The position numbers were made by a program, and so were the translations under genes. This document shows positions 1 to 11,504 of a stretch of DNA of 64,000 nucleotides, piece after piece. The notes beneath the pieces were generated by a model. The model saw nothing but the letters and a program-made list of their open reading frames with translations, was not told where the DNA came from and searched no databases. This DNA comes from Maratus speciosus (taxonomy: Eukaryota; Arthropoda; Arachnida; Araneae; Salticidae), in assembly GCA_963932465.1 (NCBI GenBank), contig OZ010800.1, forward strand, positions 92,396,307 to 92,460,306. The letters run 5' to 3'. Within the stretch, counting starts at the first letter, position 1; the number at the start of each line of letters is the position of its first letter.

Positions 1-310
1 TTGTAGGTATCAAAAAAGTAAAATCATAACCTAAAATCACCTGTCACCCCAGGTTCTTTAACTCTTTAGTGAGCAGCTTTGCATATATGCAAACAACACT
101 GTTTTGAATTTAATAGATTTTTTTTTATTCGCATATATCTAATTCAAACCAGAAAATTAAAATAGCAATATTTTTTTTCAATTAAAAAACAGACATTCCG
201 TATTTAAATAAAGCAAAATTAACCATTGAAACTTTCTTGTGTAAAGTCAGATTCTGTGAACTACATAAATAATTTCTAAATCGCATTCAGTTATGGGAAT
301 TAAAGGGTTA
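1..310. other. AT-rich spacer, nothing recognised
   Basis: AT-rich sequence with short T and A runs. I see no coding frame, RNA gene or repeat boundary here. It ends at the start of the first SINE-like repeat. Confidence 0.6.
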
Positions 311-465
311 AATATTTCAAATGAAAATCAAATTTCAAAGTACAAAGTAATTGCTTAAAAGGCGCAAAGGCCATCATAGTGAAAAAGATTCCACGCCGGG
401 ACTCGAATCCGGGCCATCAGTATAGCGCACTGACGTTCTACCGACTAAACCACTTGGAACGATAC
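311..465 (-). repeat. tRNA-derived SINE-like copy 1
   Basis: On the minus strand positions 460 to 387 read like the head of a tRNA. There is an A-box-like TGGTTTAGTCGG, and a B-box-like GGATTCGAGTCC with one extra base. The ends are partly complementary (GTTCCAA with TGGAATC). An anticodon-like arm TCAGT/ACTGA encloses a 7-base loop. The T stem has an A-C mismatch where G53-C61 is expected, and the base before the putative anticodon is C, not T. It is therefore a tRNA-derived relic, not a working tRNA. The tail (311-386) recurs almost exactly at 645-720, which marks this as an interspersed family carried with its tRNA head. Confidence 0.6.
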
Positions 466-596
466 CCAGCGCGGAAAATTTCTCACTATTATATGTTGGC
501 AAGGTTACAAACGCAGCACAATATGGAATATTCAACGTGAGCCACCGAACTGGGGCAAACACGGAACATAATTAAATCCAGCATCGATAGAAACTA

Positions 597-903
597 TATT
601 AATACATGGAAATTATTCCAGAGGGAAACATTCGCCTTGCATACAATATTTCAAATGAAAATCAAATTTCAAAGTACAAAGTAATTGCTTAAAAGGCGCA
701 AAGGCCAACATAGTGAAAAAGATTCCAAGCCGGGACTCGATCCCGGGCCATTCGAGTCCCGAATGTTCGAGTCCCGGCTTGGAATCTTTTTCACTATGTT
801 GGCCTTTGCGCCTTTTAAGCAATTACTTTGAAATTTGATTAACATTTGAAATATTGTATCCAAGGCGAATGTTTCCCTCTGGAATAATTTCCATGTATTA
901 ATA
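597..903. repeat. Head-to-head SINE inverted repeat
   Basis: Left arm 597-745 and right arm 755-903 are reverse complements over about 145 bases, with small indels (the right arm is altered near 838-850). The centre holds B-box-like GACTCGA/TTCGAGTC blocks, so the two copies meet at their tRNA-like heads. The body (TTTCAAATGAAAATC, AAAGGCGCAAAGGCC) is the same as in the copy at 311-420. Either two SINE copies inserted head to head, or an inverted duplication produced a foldback. Frames of 64-69 codons on the minus strand here are only the hairpin read as protein. Confidence 0.8.
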
Positions 904-2023
904 AAGGGTTAAAGATTAAGCTTTATAAAATAAATAATTATATAAAATAAAGTATTTGGAGACAAAATTATTAAAGTATTTACTAATTTGCTTTGTTTTA
1001 GCGTAAAACAGCCACGCGATAGTAGATTTTACTTATATTGCAGATGAGCAACAGAAGAAAAGATGTACCTATTATATGTAAAATGTATCTTTGATTTTTT
1101 TCATTATTTTTACAGTGTAATAAACCTTTCAGATAATCATGTATAATTTTTTCGAAACAAAATAAAAAATCGCGCATTTAAGGACTAAATCTTGTGTTAC
1201 AAGATGCAAACTATATCAGCCATTCGATCTGTTTTTCAGAATCAAATAAATATCCTCTGAATCAATAATGTTAGCTAAATAAATAGGTCTCATTTCGATC
1301 TATTACTCACTTGATTTCAAAACTATTTAATTAAATTAAAATTTTGGTTCCAATATGCATATAAGACATAAAAATAAACAAAAATGTTGGCAGGTATGAT
1401 ATTAGTTGCACATATTATGCGGTTGAATAACATTCTTTAACTTATATTTCGAATTTTTTATGTACTATCCAATCTACCTGATGTTATACGGGTTCGTGAT
1501 TAAAAAATAAAATAAATAATCTCCAAAAAAAAATAATAAATACCAGACGACAAAATTTACTATATTGGAATAAAACATTAATATCAGGTCCCTTTTAATA
1601 AAGTTGTAAAATCGCCGTTGATTAAATCTCTGACATTTAGATAGAATAAATATTCAATTCTGTCAAAAAAGCTTGTAGATAAAATATACCGGTTCTACGA
1701 CTGATGCACGATTCTCCCATGTTCCCATAAATATGCCTCAGGACGCATCTTTCCCTATTCACGCATGGAAAAATAATAAACTGCCACATTCATGTTAAAA
1801 TAATTAAAAAAGAAAAAAAATCTCCATTCAGTCTTTGTGCACTTGTAAAATGCCGAAACGTAAAATAAACATAATTCCTCGCGCACGCGCAGAAGTCATC
1901 GCTTGGAAAATATTCTAGAGCTAATCTGAGAGAGAATGTCTCGCGAATTTTGTAAGGAGTTCCAGAAATGAACTATTTTTAGATAGTAGATAACATCTAA
2001 CATTGATGTCTAACATCTAACTC
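904..2023. other. AT-rich spacer
   Basis: No gene or repeat boundary recognised. A short patch richer in CpG lies at about 1875-1945 (GCGCACGCGC, TCTCGCG). Just before the MITE there is a short direct repeat of TAACATCTAA. Confidence 0.5.
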
Positions 2024-2025
2024 TA

Positions 2026-2230
2026 CACTGTAAAAAAAAATCTGTAAAGTTACTAAAGTTTTTCTTGGAAACTGGGATTCCAAGAACTCTTTATGTAACG
2101 GCAACAAGAAAAACGCCTGTAACAGACGCTGTTACAGGAATTTTTCTTGTTGCCGTTACATGAAAAGTTCTAGGAATCCCAGTTTCCTAGAAAAACTTTA
2201 GTAACTTTACAGATTTTTTTTTTTACAGTG
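2026..2230. mobile_element. 205-bp MITE, TA target duplication
   Basis: The element is an almost perfect palindrome. It starts CACTGTAAAAAAAAATCTG and ends with the reverse complement, ending CAGTG. The arms are about 95 bases each, covering TAAAGTTACTAAAG, GGGATTCC, GTAACGGCAACAAG and ACGCCTGTAACAG. TA dinucleotides flank it at 2024-2025 and 2231-2232, as expected of Tc1/mariner-superfamily insertions. It has no coding capacity. The high arm identity suggests a fairly young insertion, or gene conversion between the arms. Confidence 0.85.
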
Positions 2231-2232
2231 TA

Positions 2233-2946
2233 GATGTTAACATTTTTTTCTAAAACGTCGTTAGAAAGAAGAAGATATTATCTACATGTTGGTACTTTTT
2301 TTCTTGCAAACGAACTCATATTTTTCAAATTTAATAAAAAAGAAGCAGAAAAAAAAATCTGAAACGGCTTTTCAGAAAAAAACTCTTTTAAAAGGGTTAC
2401 TATTGATATTTATCTAAAAGGGTAGCACTGTTAAAAAAAATAAAAGTACAGATAGTTTGGAAGGCTTCGTTGTCTTGTATTTCGAATAGTTAGCTTGGCG
2501 AGGGCTTTAAAAATTGCTAAAAAAGACGTTTTGAAAGTTTTTTTTAATGTTTAATATTAATATATTTTCAAACAGAAAAGGTTAAAATACAAAATGTAAA
2601 TGTTTTTTTTTATATAGGATTTCGAAAAGTTAAGCCGATGCTCGTTTGCCTAAGACTCGAAAAAAAAAAATCGTGATTTTTGACTCTTCATTTGCGAAAT
2701 GGGATTTTTACCTCATAGCTACGACTTTTAATGTCATTATCTGATATTCATTATCGGTTTTAATAAATTTAAAAAAAAAACTAATTTAAAATCGATAAAT
2801 GACTTCAAGATGCATAACTACATTCATAAGTATGCCTTCCTGCCAAATGTTACAGCTCTAAGCCCTGTAATTTGTTCACACAGCACACAGAGACTCAATT
2901 TTTTTTCTTATTATTATAGATCTTGTTTTGTGTCGAGGGAATGTTA
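2233..2946. other. AT-rich spacer
   Basis: Runs of A and T and no supported coding frame. Part of it (about 2265-2370) resembles a very worn copy of the ~290-bp satellite family (AATAAAAAAGAAGCAGAAAAAA), but it is too diverged to call. Confidence 0.4.
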
Positions 2947-3372
2947 TACCGGGTGAGCCAAAAGTTCGTTAAAACTTTAAAAACTTATAAATATGAAGAA
3001 ATTATGTTAAAGGAGTGGGGTTTGCAAGAAAGGGTTCACAAGGTAGTCGAAATTTTTTTAGCAGCCCCCCCCCCCCCAAAAAAAAAAAAGTTAATGATAA
3101 TAGTAATACTTAATTAAACAATTTATAGTCATGTAGAGGGCGCTGACGACCCGAAACACTATGAACAAAACAACAATATACTCCATTCATTTGTTCAACA
3201 TGACCTCCAGAAAATTCTACGACACTGTTGTTGTCCAGTTCATTTTAAATATTTTTTTTTTCTGCTAAAAAAAAAAAAAATCCGAATACCTTGTGAGCCC
3301 TTTCTTGCAAACTGCACTTTTTTATCATAATTTCTTTCCCTTGTATGAGTTTTTAAAGTTTTAACGAACTTA

Positions 3373-4943
3373 CACGGAAAAAAATGGGTTCTCAAAATTG
3401 AGTAAAAAGTACTCATTTTTAAATACGTCACATACACAAAATAGCTCCGAACCAAATGTACTCAAAATTGAGAAACACATGTACTCATTTTTGATTCCAT
3501 GGATGTGGTCAAATATGAACCGTTATGTACTCATTTTTTATCTTATGTGTGTATTCAAATATGAAGTGTTTATGTACTCATTTTCGATCGCATGTATGTA
3601 TTCAAATAAGAACTTGAAAGTAATTGCTCTCTGTTAAATATTCAATACATTTTTTTCTTATTTTATGTAATCAGCTGTACCTTCAATAAGTATTACATTA
3701 AAACAAATATTAAATAATGCACAGTATTTTAAAAGTGTTTGAAAACAACTCTATTGTTATAAAAATATGAAGTTAACCTTTAACTGATGTGACTAAAATT
3801 TGTCACATAATTGATGTAATCTGGTCTCTCAAACCCCTCAAATAAAATTAATAAAAAAAAAATAACTCAAATGATTGAATTAACTTAAATTTTGTCATAA
3901 CAATATCGTTGTACTTCTCTTAGGAGCATGTGAATTAAATTGCATGAAAAAAGTATTCATATTATTTAACTTCAGTACAGAAAAGTAAAAAGCTGTAAAA
4001 GTGTTTACAGCTGGGAGTCGCGGGGTCTGGGAGACCGCGTGACATCAGTTAAAGGTTAAACAAGATGGCGTCCAAGATGGCCGATTAGTAACACGTGCCG
4101 CGAAATCAAAATAAAATACCAGGCTAAAAGACACAGAATTTATAAAATACTTTGAAAACTACAATAAGTTAAATGGAAAAAAATTATTTTCTTGTCAAAG
4201 AGGCTCCCCCCCCCCCCCCTCCGAGACACGTTACTACAGATTAAAGTAAAAGTGTTCTGACATTTATTTCCCGCTAAAAAATATTAACAAGAAATATTTA
4301 ATTATTGACTAAGAAAAAACAGCAAAATTATTATTAAGATACGCTAAACAATTATTTTTATGACATGAGCATTGCTTCCAAGCACTTTAAAATCATTTTG
4401 AAATAATGTGCATAATTTAATATTTACATTAATATAATATTTACAAAAGGTGCAGCTGATTACATTAAACAAGAAGAAAATGTATTGAATATTTAACGGA
4501 GAGCACTTTCTTTCAAAGTAGTTGGCGAAATATTGATAATCCCATTTTTCTAATTATTTTTTTCTCGACCAAATCCATCTCAATTAGCACACAGACCAGA
4601 CAGAATTTACGAAGCACTGATAAACAACAACAACAACAACACAATGTAACATTACGCGTTATAAAGGAGACACGGGATATAGTTCCTTCAGAGGAATAAA
4701 AATGTAATATTATACCTCTGATTTCCACGGTATAATACTTTGTTTTCCGATTAAAGAACGTTTTTGAAGCCGCCATGAATGAAATAAACCACTACAAAGC
4801 ACAAAATTATCGTTTCGTTTGGGTTTAATAACATGTGATGTATCCAAATTGAGAAACGATGGGTTCATTTTTTATCCAAACATACTCAATTCGATATCAG
4901 TACATCGATTTACTCCTTTTTCAGTACTTCATTTTTTTCAGTG
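3373..4943. mobile_element. Middle TA-element (B), inserted in element A
   Basis: Starts CACGGAAAAAAATGGGTTCT and ends with the near reverse complement (TTTTTTTCAGTG). It is flanked by TA at 3371-3372 and 4944-4945, exactly inside the right end of element A. The arms are long. Subterminal motifs TGTACTCATTTTT and CAAAATTGAG recur several times on the left (3390-3600). The stretch 3605-3755 pairs with 4366-4520 (GTAATCAGCTG with CAGCTGATTAC, TTGAATATTTAACGGAGAGC and its partner). No open frame resembles a transposase. The frames at 3398-3637 and 4513-4776 lie in the arms and look like chance. Confidence 0.85.
3777..4055. mobile_element. Inner TTAA-flanked MITE (C), piggyBac-type
   Basis: Starts CCTTTAACTGATGTGAC and ends GTGACATCAGTTAAAGG, flanked by TTAA at 3773-3776 and 4056-4059. 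TTAA target choice and duplication are the known mark of piggyBac-superfamily insertion. It is 279 bp and non-coding. It sits between the two arms of element B and is thus the youngest layer of this nest. Its right side has a GC-richer stem GGTCTGGGAGACC. Confidence 0.8.
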
Positions 4944-4959
4944 TATGGCTCAACCAGTA

Positions 4960-5540
4960 TTTCTAACATCGGAATTATAGTTTTGAGAGACAGGAGATAT
5001 GAAGAATTCATAAAAATAATTCAACCTAATGTTACTATATTTTATTTTATACGAGTATTTCGTTCATATATTTTGAAAATGTGTCACTTGAAGCAGAAAA
5101 AGAAAAAAAAAATGTCATAACATTAATCTCTTTTTCACAAAATCAATTTAAACATCTTCCCTCATAGATTTTACAAAGCTTTAAAATGTTTACTTATTTC
5201 TTTTCAGTGCAAAGAGCAATTTATAGTATATTTTGTTCAAAAAATTTCAAAAAAACAAAAACAAAATTATTTCATTATAAAATTCGCATATATATCTCAA
5301 ATATAATTTACAATTGCTTTTTGATAATATTTTCGCCTACAAAAGCTTATGAACTAATTTAATTTACTTGAAGAAATTTTTGTAATTTCTGTTTTTTATT
5401 CATCTTGTGTAAGTGTTGAAAGAAACAGAGAAAAGCTAAAAAAAAATAATTATTTTTTCACAAAGTAATCGAAAACATTTTTTCCAGCACATTCTGAAAA
5501 TAATTAAATTACTTATCGGGTTATTTTCAGTTTGTGAGTA
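4960..5540 (+). repeat. Two diverged monomers of the ~290-bp satellite family
   Basis: Two stretches (about 4985-5200 and 5260-5500) keep the order of blocks seen in the array at 33.7-36.2 kb. The order is: AATTCATATTGAT-like start, a T-rich block with TTTGTGAATAAAA, TTCATCTTG(A/T)GTAAGTGT, AGAAGCAGAGAAAG, then a TCACAAAACAAGTA-like block. Identity is low, so limits are approximate. No coding potential. Confidence 0.5.
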
Positions 5541-5560
5541 TTATGGCACTAAACAAAGAA

Positions 5561-5758
5561 CACTGTTAAAAATTTGCTGGAAACTGTGCAGTCATTCTGA
5601 AGTATTTATAGAAAACTGTTAGATAGCCGTAATTTAACTCTATTAAGATGATACTATGGACACTAATATGGTCAGAATAGAGTTAAATTACAGTTATGTA
5701 AGCGTTTTCTGTAAAAAAATTCGATTGACTGGAGATTTTGTATAAATTTTCAACATTG
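5561..5758. mobile_element. ~200-bp MITE-like inverted repeat
   Basis: Left arm from CACTGTTAAAAATTT to the GCCGTAATTTAACTCTATT block pairs with the right arm, which ends AAATTTTCAACATTG. The central block CGTAATTTAACTCTATT / AATAGAGTTAAATTACAG is nearly perfect, and the outer parts are more diverged. No clear target duplication. Non-coding. Confidence 0.65.
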
Positions 5759-5784
5759 TATTTTCTTCAATAACGAATATAATA

Positions 5785-5810
5785 CAATAATAATAATAAT
5801 AATAATAAAT
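5785..5810. repeat. (AAT)n microsatellite
   Basis: Short run of AAT/ATA trinucleotides just after the MITE. Confidence 0.8.
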
Positions 5811-5887
5811 ACTAGAGAACAGGAATTCTGCTTTTTCAGAATTTAGTGTAGCCCTCGGCATTTCCATTACTTCATTTTCTTCTCGTG

Positions 5888-6082
5888 GACTGATGGCCCA
5901 TATTATTATGAAACAGCCATTATAAATGAAGCGTTAGGTGAAGAAAAAATTATGGCCATTTTCCCCCCATTCTGACCAGAAAATCAGAGTTCTAACTTTT
6001 TACGGATTTTCTTTCATCTTCACCTAACACTTCATTTATAATGGCTGTTTCATAATAATAGAAGCCACCAGCCCATCAGAAG
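5888..6082. mobile_element. MITE-like inverted repeat, ~190 bp
   Basis: Arms 5900-5945 and 6016-6060 are an almost perfect inverted pair: TTATTATGAAACAGCC / GGCTGTTTCATAATAA, and TGAAGCGTTAGGTGAAG with its partner. The outer part CTGATGG(G)C also pairs, with an 8-base indel. The central ~70 bases (CCATTTTCCCCCCATTC) are single. Non-coding. Confidence 0.75.
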
Positions 6083-7121
6083 CAAATAACTCGGTTAAGC
6101 GGTAAACTCTACTTCAGTACAAAACATATTTCAATTTTAAGACTTAAAGCACACGTTTTATTTTATGTAAAATGACGTCATTCGCATCTGCTTAAGAATT
6201 GCACATTTACGATCTACTCTTAAACATCTACAGTAAAGCTTGCATAGCAAATCGCTATAGCGAAATAGCGTACAAATGCAGCAAAAAGATGCCGTCATTC
6301 AAGAAAATAGACAAAAAACAACAACAAAAAAATACGGCTATCTAATGATTCATAGATACTTAGTATAATATATAGTATTATTATATATATATATATATAA
6401 AATATAAAATATAGTATTAAATATAGTTTATAATATCTCCATTGTTTTAACAGAAATCATTCATTTATATATTTTTTTTCAAAATAGCACGTATTTTAAT
6501 TACATTTTCTTTCGAATGTTAGAGAAAATGGCAACAAAAATATATTTAATTACTATTCATGTACTATTTTCCCTTTACTTTGTACAAAAATGATGTACTT
6601 ACGTTACCAATATTAAGCAAATGGTTCTAAAAACTGCAAAATAATTAATATTTCAAAAATAAATGGAGATCCAGTTTTCAAACAAAATGCATTGAAAAGA
6701 ACTTTTTTTTCCAATATGAAGGTATAAAAATTGAAAATGTGCGATGCTTAGAAGTTTTAAAAAATGCTATAGAGTATTTAATCGTGCTGCTTTGTTTTAC
6801 GGCTGGCTTCTGTAAGGTAAGGTTATTTTTTGGAATACACAAAATAAGCTGGGAGAAAGAAATAGCATACCGTACCGATGGCTAATTATAAAATTTTGTC
6901 ATGCAAATCATATTGATAGTTACAATATTACTTATTTAATTTTTAGCACATAGCTGTTTAATGTTAAGTATATATTTTTTATCAATACAAAATTTTGATC
7001 TTTCTTTTGGCTTTTGAATAATCATAAAAATAATTAATACATCTCTAGTAATTATACGGACAAGTGGTGAAATAAAAACTACTTTTACTTTCTCTAGATC
7101 ACAAAAGTAATAGATAATATA

Positions 7122-7155
<34 letters not shown>

Positions 7156-7250
7156 ATTAAAACATTTACCTGTATGTATTCAATATGTCATTAACAGTAA
7201 AAAATGAATTTTTCAATAAAAAAAAACATACATGAAAAACAGAAATTGAT
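6083..7250. other. AT-rich spacer with microsatellites
   Basis: Contains a (TA)n run at about 6382-6399 and a poly(A) tract at 7127-7154. No coding frame or repeat family recognised. Confidence 0.6.
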
Positions 7251-7254
7251 ATTT

Positions 7255-7800
7255 CAAATATCATTTAAAGTTTAATCTTTTGATAAATATTTTTTTCCTA
7301 AAAAAACTTAGGAACCTGAATTAATTTTTTGAATCAAGACTATGTCTTCATTTTTCTTCGTATAATAGCGAGAAAGTAATGCTAGAAGCAAAGAAAGAAA
7401 AGTAATAAATAAATAAATAATAATAATGTACTCTTCACTGAACACCATTTTTTCCTAAGCCCAAATATTTAGTTCAAGGCTTTAAACAACACTAAATGAG
7501 TTATTTTGCTCCACAAATAAAAAGGGGAAAATAAAATGGATAATATAGAAATATAAGTTGTTTTTTATATTTCAAACATAACTTAATTTTCAAGCTAATT
7601 TTCATTCATAGTAAATACTTTTTTTTCTGTAAATCATGTGTGCTTGATTTGATTATGTGAATAAAAGAGTGTTACCAGAAACAAAGAAATAAAGCGAAAA
7701 AACAATTTCTACTTCAACCTCTTCTTCTCAAAACAAGTAAAAACACTGCTTTCCACAAATTTTCATAAGAATTAAAATATTGATTTGTTTATTTTAACTC
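7255..7800 (+). repeat. Two diverged monomers of the ~290-bp satellite family
   Basis: About 7255-7500 and 7560-7795. Shared order of blocks: TATTTTTTTCCT, AATTTTTTGAAT, a TTCAT...TCG segment, AGAAGCAAAGAAAG, and (in the second copy) CTTCTCAAAACAAGTAAAAAC followed by TTCCACAAATTTTC. Both units share this with the copies at 14.6-15.4, 25.2-25.5 and 27.5-28.3 kb. Non-coding. Confidence 0.55.
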
Positions 7801-9410
7801 TGTAATAAAAACTAAACTATGCAGTTTGTTTCAAAAATAGACAAGGAAAAATAATCAATCCTCAAACAAAGATTGTGAGACATTTTCCAACACTTATTGT
7901 AACGGACATTCAGGGCTGTTGGTCAGAGAGATCTGAGATAGTCCTCGCTAATGTTAAACATATAGGTGTGTATTGCATTCTTTTTTATAACCCATCTGTG
8001 CCTGAATTTTTGTTTTCTCAAATTTGTTGGTAAAATTACTTTAAAATTTTGCAAAATGAACCGGAAAAATAGTAAAAAAAAAATCATGCTAAATTTTTTT
8101 GTATCCTTTCGATTTACATACGAAACATACTAAGTATGTTAATATGCATGACTATTATAATAATTTAATGTGCATAATTATTTGTTTTGTCTAAATTTAT
8201 ATAAAATAAGCTATTAAATTGTATATTATATACTATAATTAGTATTTTTATGAACTACTAAAAATATAGATTTATTTTTTTGCAGAGACTAATAACATTA
8301 TAACTATTATGAATAATAAAATAAGAATAATCGTATTTGGTGTTTAAAAACAATTTATTTCTCGATCCTCTTGAAAAGGACTTTATGTAAATATCTGTCC
8401 CCCAAATGGCTAATAGAAGTATGTACACATTCGTGCTTAGCGCTCTGTATTTTGTACATTACAAACATGCATAAAAAATAGGCTTGCACATATAATTTCA
8501 CAATTTAAAAAATATGTCTTTCAAAGAAGCCTACAAGCTAAGATTATGACTTATTTATTTGGATCCTTGATAGAAAATATACAAAAAAAACATACTTTTT
8601 ATATTTCGTCATCTTGAAAAACGAAAACTCTATAAACACCGAAAAAAACTCCATTTAAGCGAATAAATATCCATCTTATGATGTCATCTTTGGGTAACAG
8701 ATAAAGACATCTAAAGATAATTGTTTCATACAATTTTCATGTTATAAAGAATAAAAGAAATTATACAAATTTACTAAAATTTGAAATATCCCAAAAACGA
8801 GACGCTAGGCATGAATGGGTTAAATATCTCATCAGGCTAAAAAATACTTTTCATGTTTTTCTGTTTTCTTTTCTTAAAGAATACCATACCCCTTTTTAAC
8901 GCTTTCCAACAAAGTTGAAAAGTGCGTGTGAACTCAGTTTGCCGTCTGCTTGTGCTCTAACTCACCTAAATATAGTCCGATGGATTACCATGTCCATCGG
9001 ATACCAAATTCATAGATGTTATTGGTTATCACTTTGACATGTTAAGTATTGAAAATGAAGTGTGTAGCATTTACAATTCATTGACAGGGACACTCAAAAG
9101 AATTCTGTTACATTACAGTCTGTGGTGGAAAGTCATCTGCAGTATATTTTAATGATTTTACAGTATTTTAGACATATTGAAATTTTTATATATTACAGAC
9201 AAGTAAAGGTACTGTAGTCTGTGGCGGCGAATTTCGAATTTTATTGCTCATTCGATCCGTCTCACAGTGGGACGTCTCGACGATCTAGGTGGACAAAATT
9301 ATTTCGTTGAAGTTTAATTAGTTTTTGCTGTTTTTTTAATGCATCACTGATAAAATACCCAAACAGTGATAAATATTTGGTTATTTAACAACAATGTATT
9401 AAAATGAAAA
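7801..9410. other. AT-rich spacer
   Basis: No supported gene. A small palindrome CCGATGGA...TCCATCGG lies near 8978-9001. The phrase CTGTGGTGG / CTGTGGCGG recurs at about 9119 and 9219. Neither is enough to name a feature. Confidence 0.5.
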
Positions 9411-9412
9411 TA

Positions 9413-9824
9413 CAGGGTGCCCACTAAAATCCGTTCCCACCCTCTTAACTGCCGAACGACACCATCTATATTCATAAAAGTGGTGTCTAGGTATAGTAAA
9501 GACGCTATGCGCTACTAGATGAGATCTTTACAGCGCCATCTGGTGCAAAATAGCGGCATTATCGTTCCTATTGCGAAAACGTTTCGAAATATGGGATAAA
9601 AGTGAATGACGACACTTTGTGAACATGAATGCTAAAGGAATCTTGTTCTGGATATGAATCTCGTTTCCGAGATAGGAATACTAACTCAAATTTTTTGCAC
9701 CATGTGACACTGGAAGCGGTCTCATCTGGTATTGCATAGCCACTTTACTGTACCTAGACACCACTTTTATGACTATAGCTGCTTATGACTATAGAGTGTG
9801 TGAAGGTCTTCAGTGGGCACCCTG
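9413..9824. mobile_element. 412-bp non-autonomous TA-element
   Basis: Ends CAGGGTGCCCACT(A/G)AA, with TA duplications at 9411-9412 and 9825-9826. The arms run about 150 bases inward. They share AAAAGTGGTGTCTAGGTA, AGTAAAG, GCTA.GC..TACTAGATGAGA and a CATCTGGTGCAAAA block, all inverted on the right. No transposase. The CAGGGTG end is shared with the larger element at 30282-32191, so both may be mobilised by related transposases (inference). Confidence 0.85.
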
Positions 9825-10004
9825 TATAATTCGTTACAAATAACGCGTTAAACATACTTATTTTACAGTTAAGTAAAGAACAATTCAATGCACGCATGTA
9901 AGTTAACATTCATTTCTTTTTTGTATTTTTGTCTACTCAAAATTACTTGAGAAATTTGAGTAGTCATCCTGAAAAAAAAATAAAATCATATTTTAAAAAA
10001 CTTT

Positions 10005-10760
10005 AATGTTTTGTGATACCCTGTAAAACATATAAATGCTACCAAAACTATTTTCGGTTAAAAAGATGCTGTTGAGCGAATAAATAAACTACATGAATTT
10101 TATTCAATTTGAAATAAAATTTCTGCATATAGACGGTAATGTATCCGAAATTTTTATGTGTCCCTGTAAAAGAAATACAACTACTACTATTTAAAATATT
10201 GGTATTGATATCTCAATAACCTATAGCAATTTTGTTGAAATTTAATTAAAATTTCTGCTTTTTAGCAACAGTTTTTCCGCGATCTTTTGTGTGGCCCTGT
10301 AACAAATGCATAATTTTTACGTTCGTGAAATTATAATTTAATAGAATTGTCATCGGAAAAACAAATGTAGGCAAAGTTTCAGCTCAATCAGATAATTGAA
10401 AGTGGTTTAAAATTGTCTTGCAAGATTTGAACTAATATTTTAGGTGGCCCTGTGAAAAAAGCGTAACTGCTAAGTTCCATAAATTGTAATAATATTGCAT
10501 TGTCATAAGAACTACATTTCCTGAGCAAAGTTTCAACTCAATCAGATTATTGAAATGGGTTTAAAATTAACTTACAAGTTTTTATCTAAATTTTGTTGAA
10601 GCCCTGTAGAAACAGTATTCTAAACAAACTTCTACGTTCTTTAAATTATAATAATATTGCATTGTCATTCAAATTACACATGTTTTCATTGTTTCGGCTC
10701 AATCGGATTATTAAAAGATGTTTAAATTTGACTAGCAAAATTTGAACTAAGCATACATAC
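10005..10760 (+). repeat. Degenerate tandem array, ~160-bp unit
   Basis: About four units beginning GCCCTGTAAAAAA. Each carries AATTATAATAATATTGCATTGTCAT, then AGTTTCAGCTCAATCAGATTATTGAAA and TTGCAAGATTTGAACTAA in the same order. Unit starts lie near 10150, 10300, 10450 and 10605. The same block order (GGTAATCTATCCGAAATTTT, CATAATAATATTAGATTGTTATCGG, TTTGAACT) is found inside the 30.3-32.2 kb element. Non-coding. Confidence 0.7.
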
Positions 10761-11500
10761 ATGCACTGCAAGATAATATGATGCTTGTTTATTAATAAAA
10801 CATAATGATCTGCAGCTATCTGCAGGAATTTGTTTAATTTTTCAATAATTTCGGTCTGGAGCTTTGATTTAAAAAAATGCTTATTGCTGAATAATGCGGA
10901 ATAATATGTTAAAAGTCTAGATAGAATTTGTAAACAACATAAGGATCATCCAGAATTACAACCTTTGAAAAAGCGGTTAAGCGGGTTTAATGTCGCTTAT
11001 TTTCAAACAAAAATGGTTCAAATCTGATTCACCATTCATGAGCTTTTAACACACAAAATATTAAATGATGCAGAGACATGTTTTAAGTAGAGGACCCTAG
11101 AAAAAAGATGGTTAAAATATCTATTTACTGATGAGGTAGTTAAAAAAAGATAAAGCATTCCACTCCCATATCTTTAACTTTATCAGTGAGATCTCAGATT
11201 TCCCCGCTAAACAACCTTAAGTAAACGATTTAGAAAACGCATAACAACTTAAAACATACTTTCAGAAATAAACTTCCATACAAGGTAAATTACCGATTAT
11301 TCATTAAATTGCCCTGTATATACATTTATTTATATTCTACTATCATCTCTTAGTATACTAAATCCAATTCATCTCGAAAATGCTTAATGAAGTTAACAAA
11401 ACTTCCGTGACCATTTTACGCTCATACACCGAAATTAGAAAAAAACTCATTTGTGTTCTGTTTATGATTTATAAAGTTTATACACACCACGTAATACGCA
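10761..11500. other. AT-rich spacer
   Basis: No gene or repeat recognised. Confidence 0.5.
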
Positions 11501-11504
11501 AAAA

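Larger units (their letters stand above)
2949..4957. mobile_element. Outer TA-element (A) of a three-level nest
   Basis: The left end reads CCGGGTGAGCCAAAAGTTCG (2949-). The right end is split: its inner part AAAGTTTTAACGAACT lies at 3355-3370 and its outer part TGGCTCAACCAG at 4946-4957. Joined across the inserted element they form the reverse complement of the left end. TA flanks at 2947-2948 and 4958-4959. Inner arm matches include TTTGCAAGAAAGGGTTCACA (3020s) with TGTGAGCCCTTTCTTGCAAA (3291-3310). The un-interrupted element would be only about 440 bp, so it is a non-autonomous element with no transposase. Confidence 0.85.

Noticed and set aside
387..460. A tRNA gene on the minus strand
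   Set aside because: A- and B-box-like sequences are present, but the T stem has a mismatch at the invariant pair, the B box has an extra base and the loop base before the anticodon is not T. The sequence recurs with its tail as a repeat. A SINE head is the better call.
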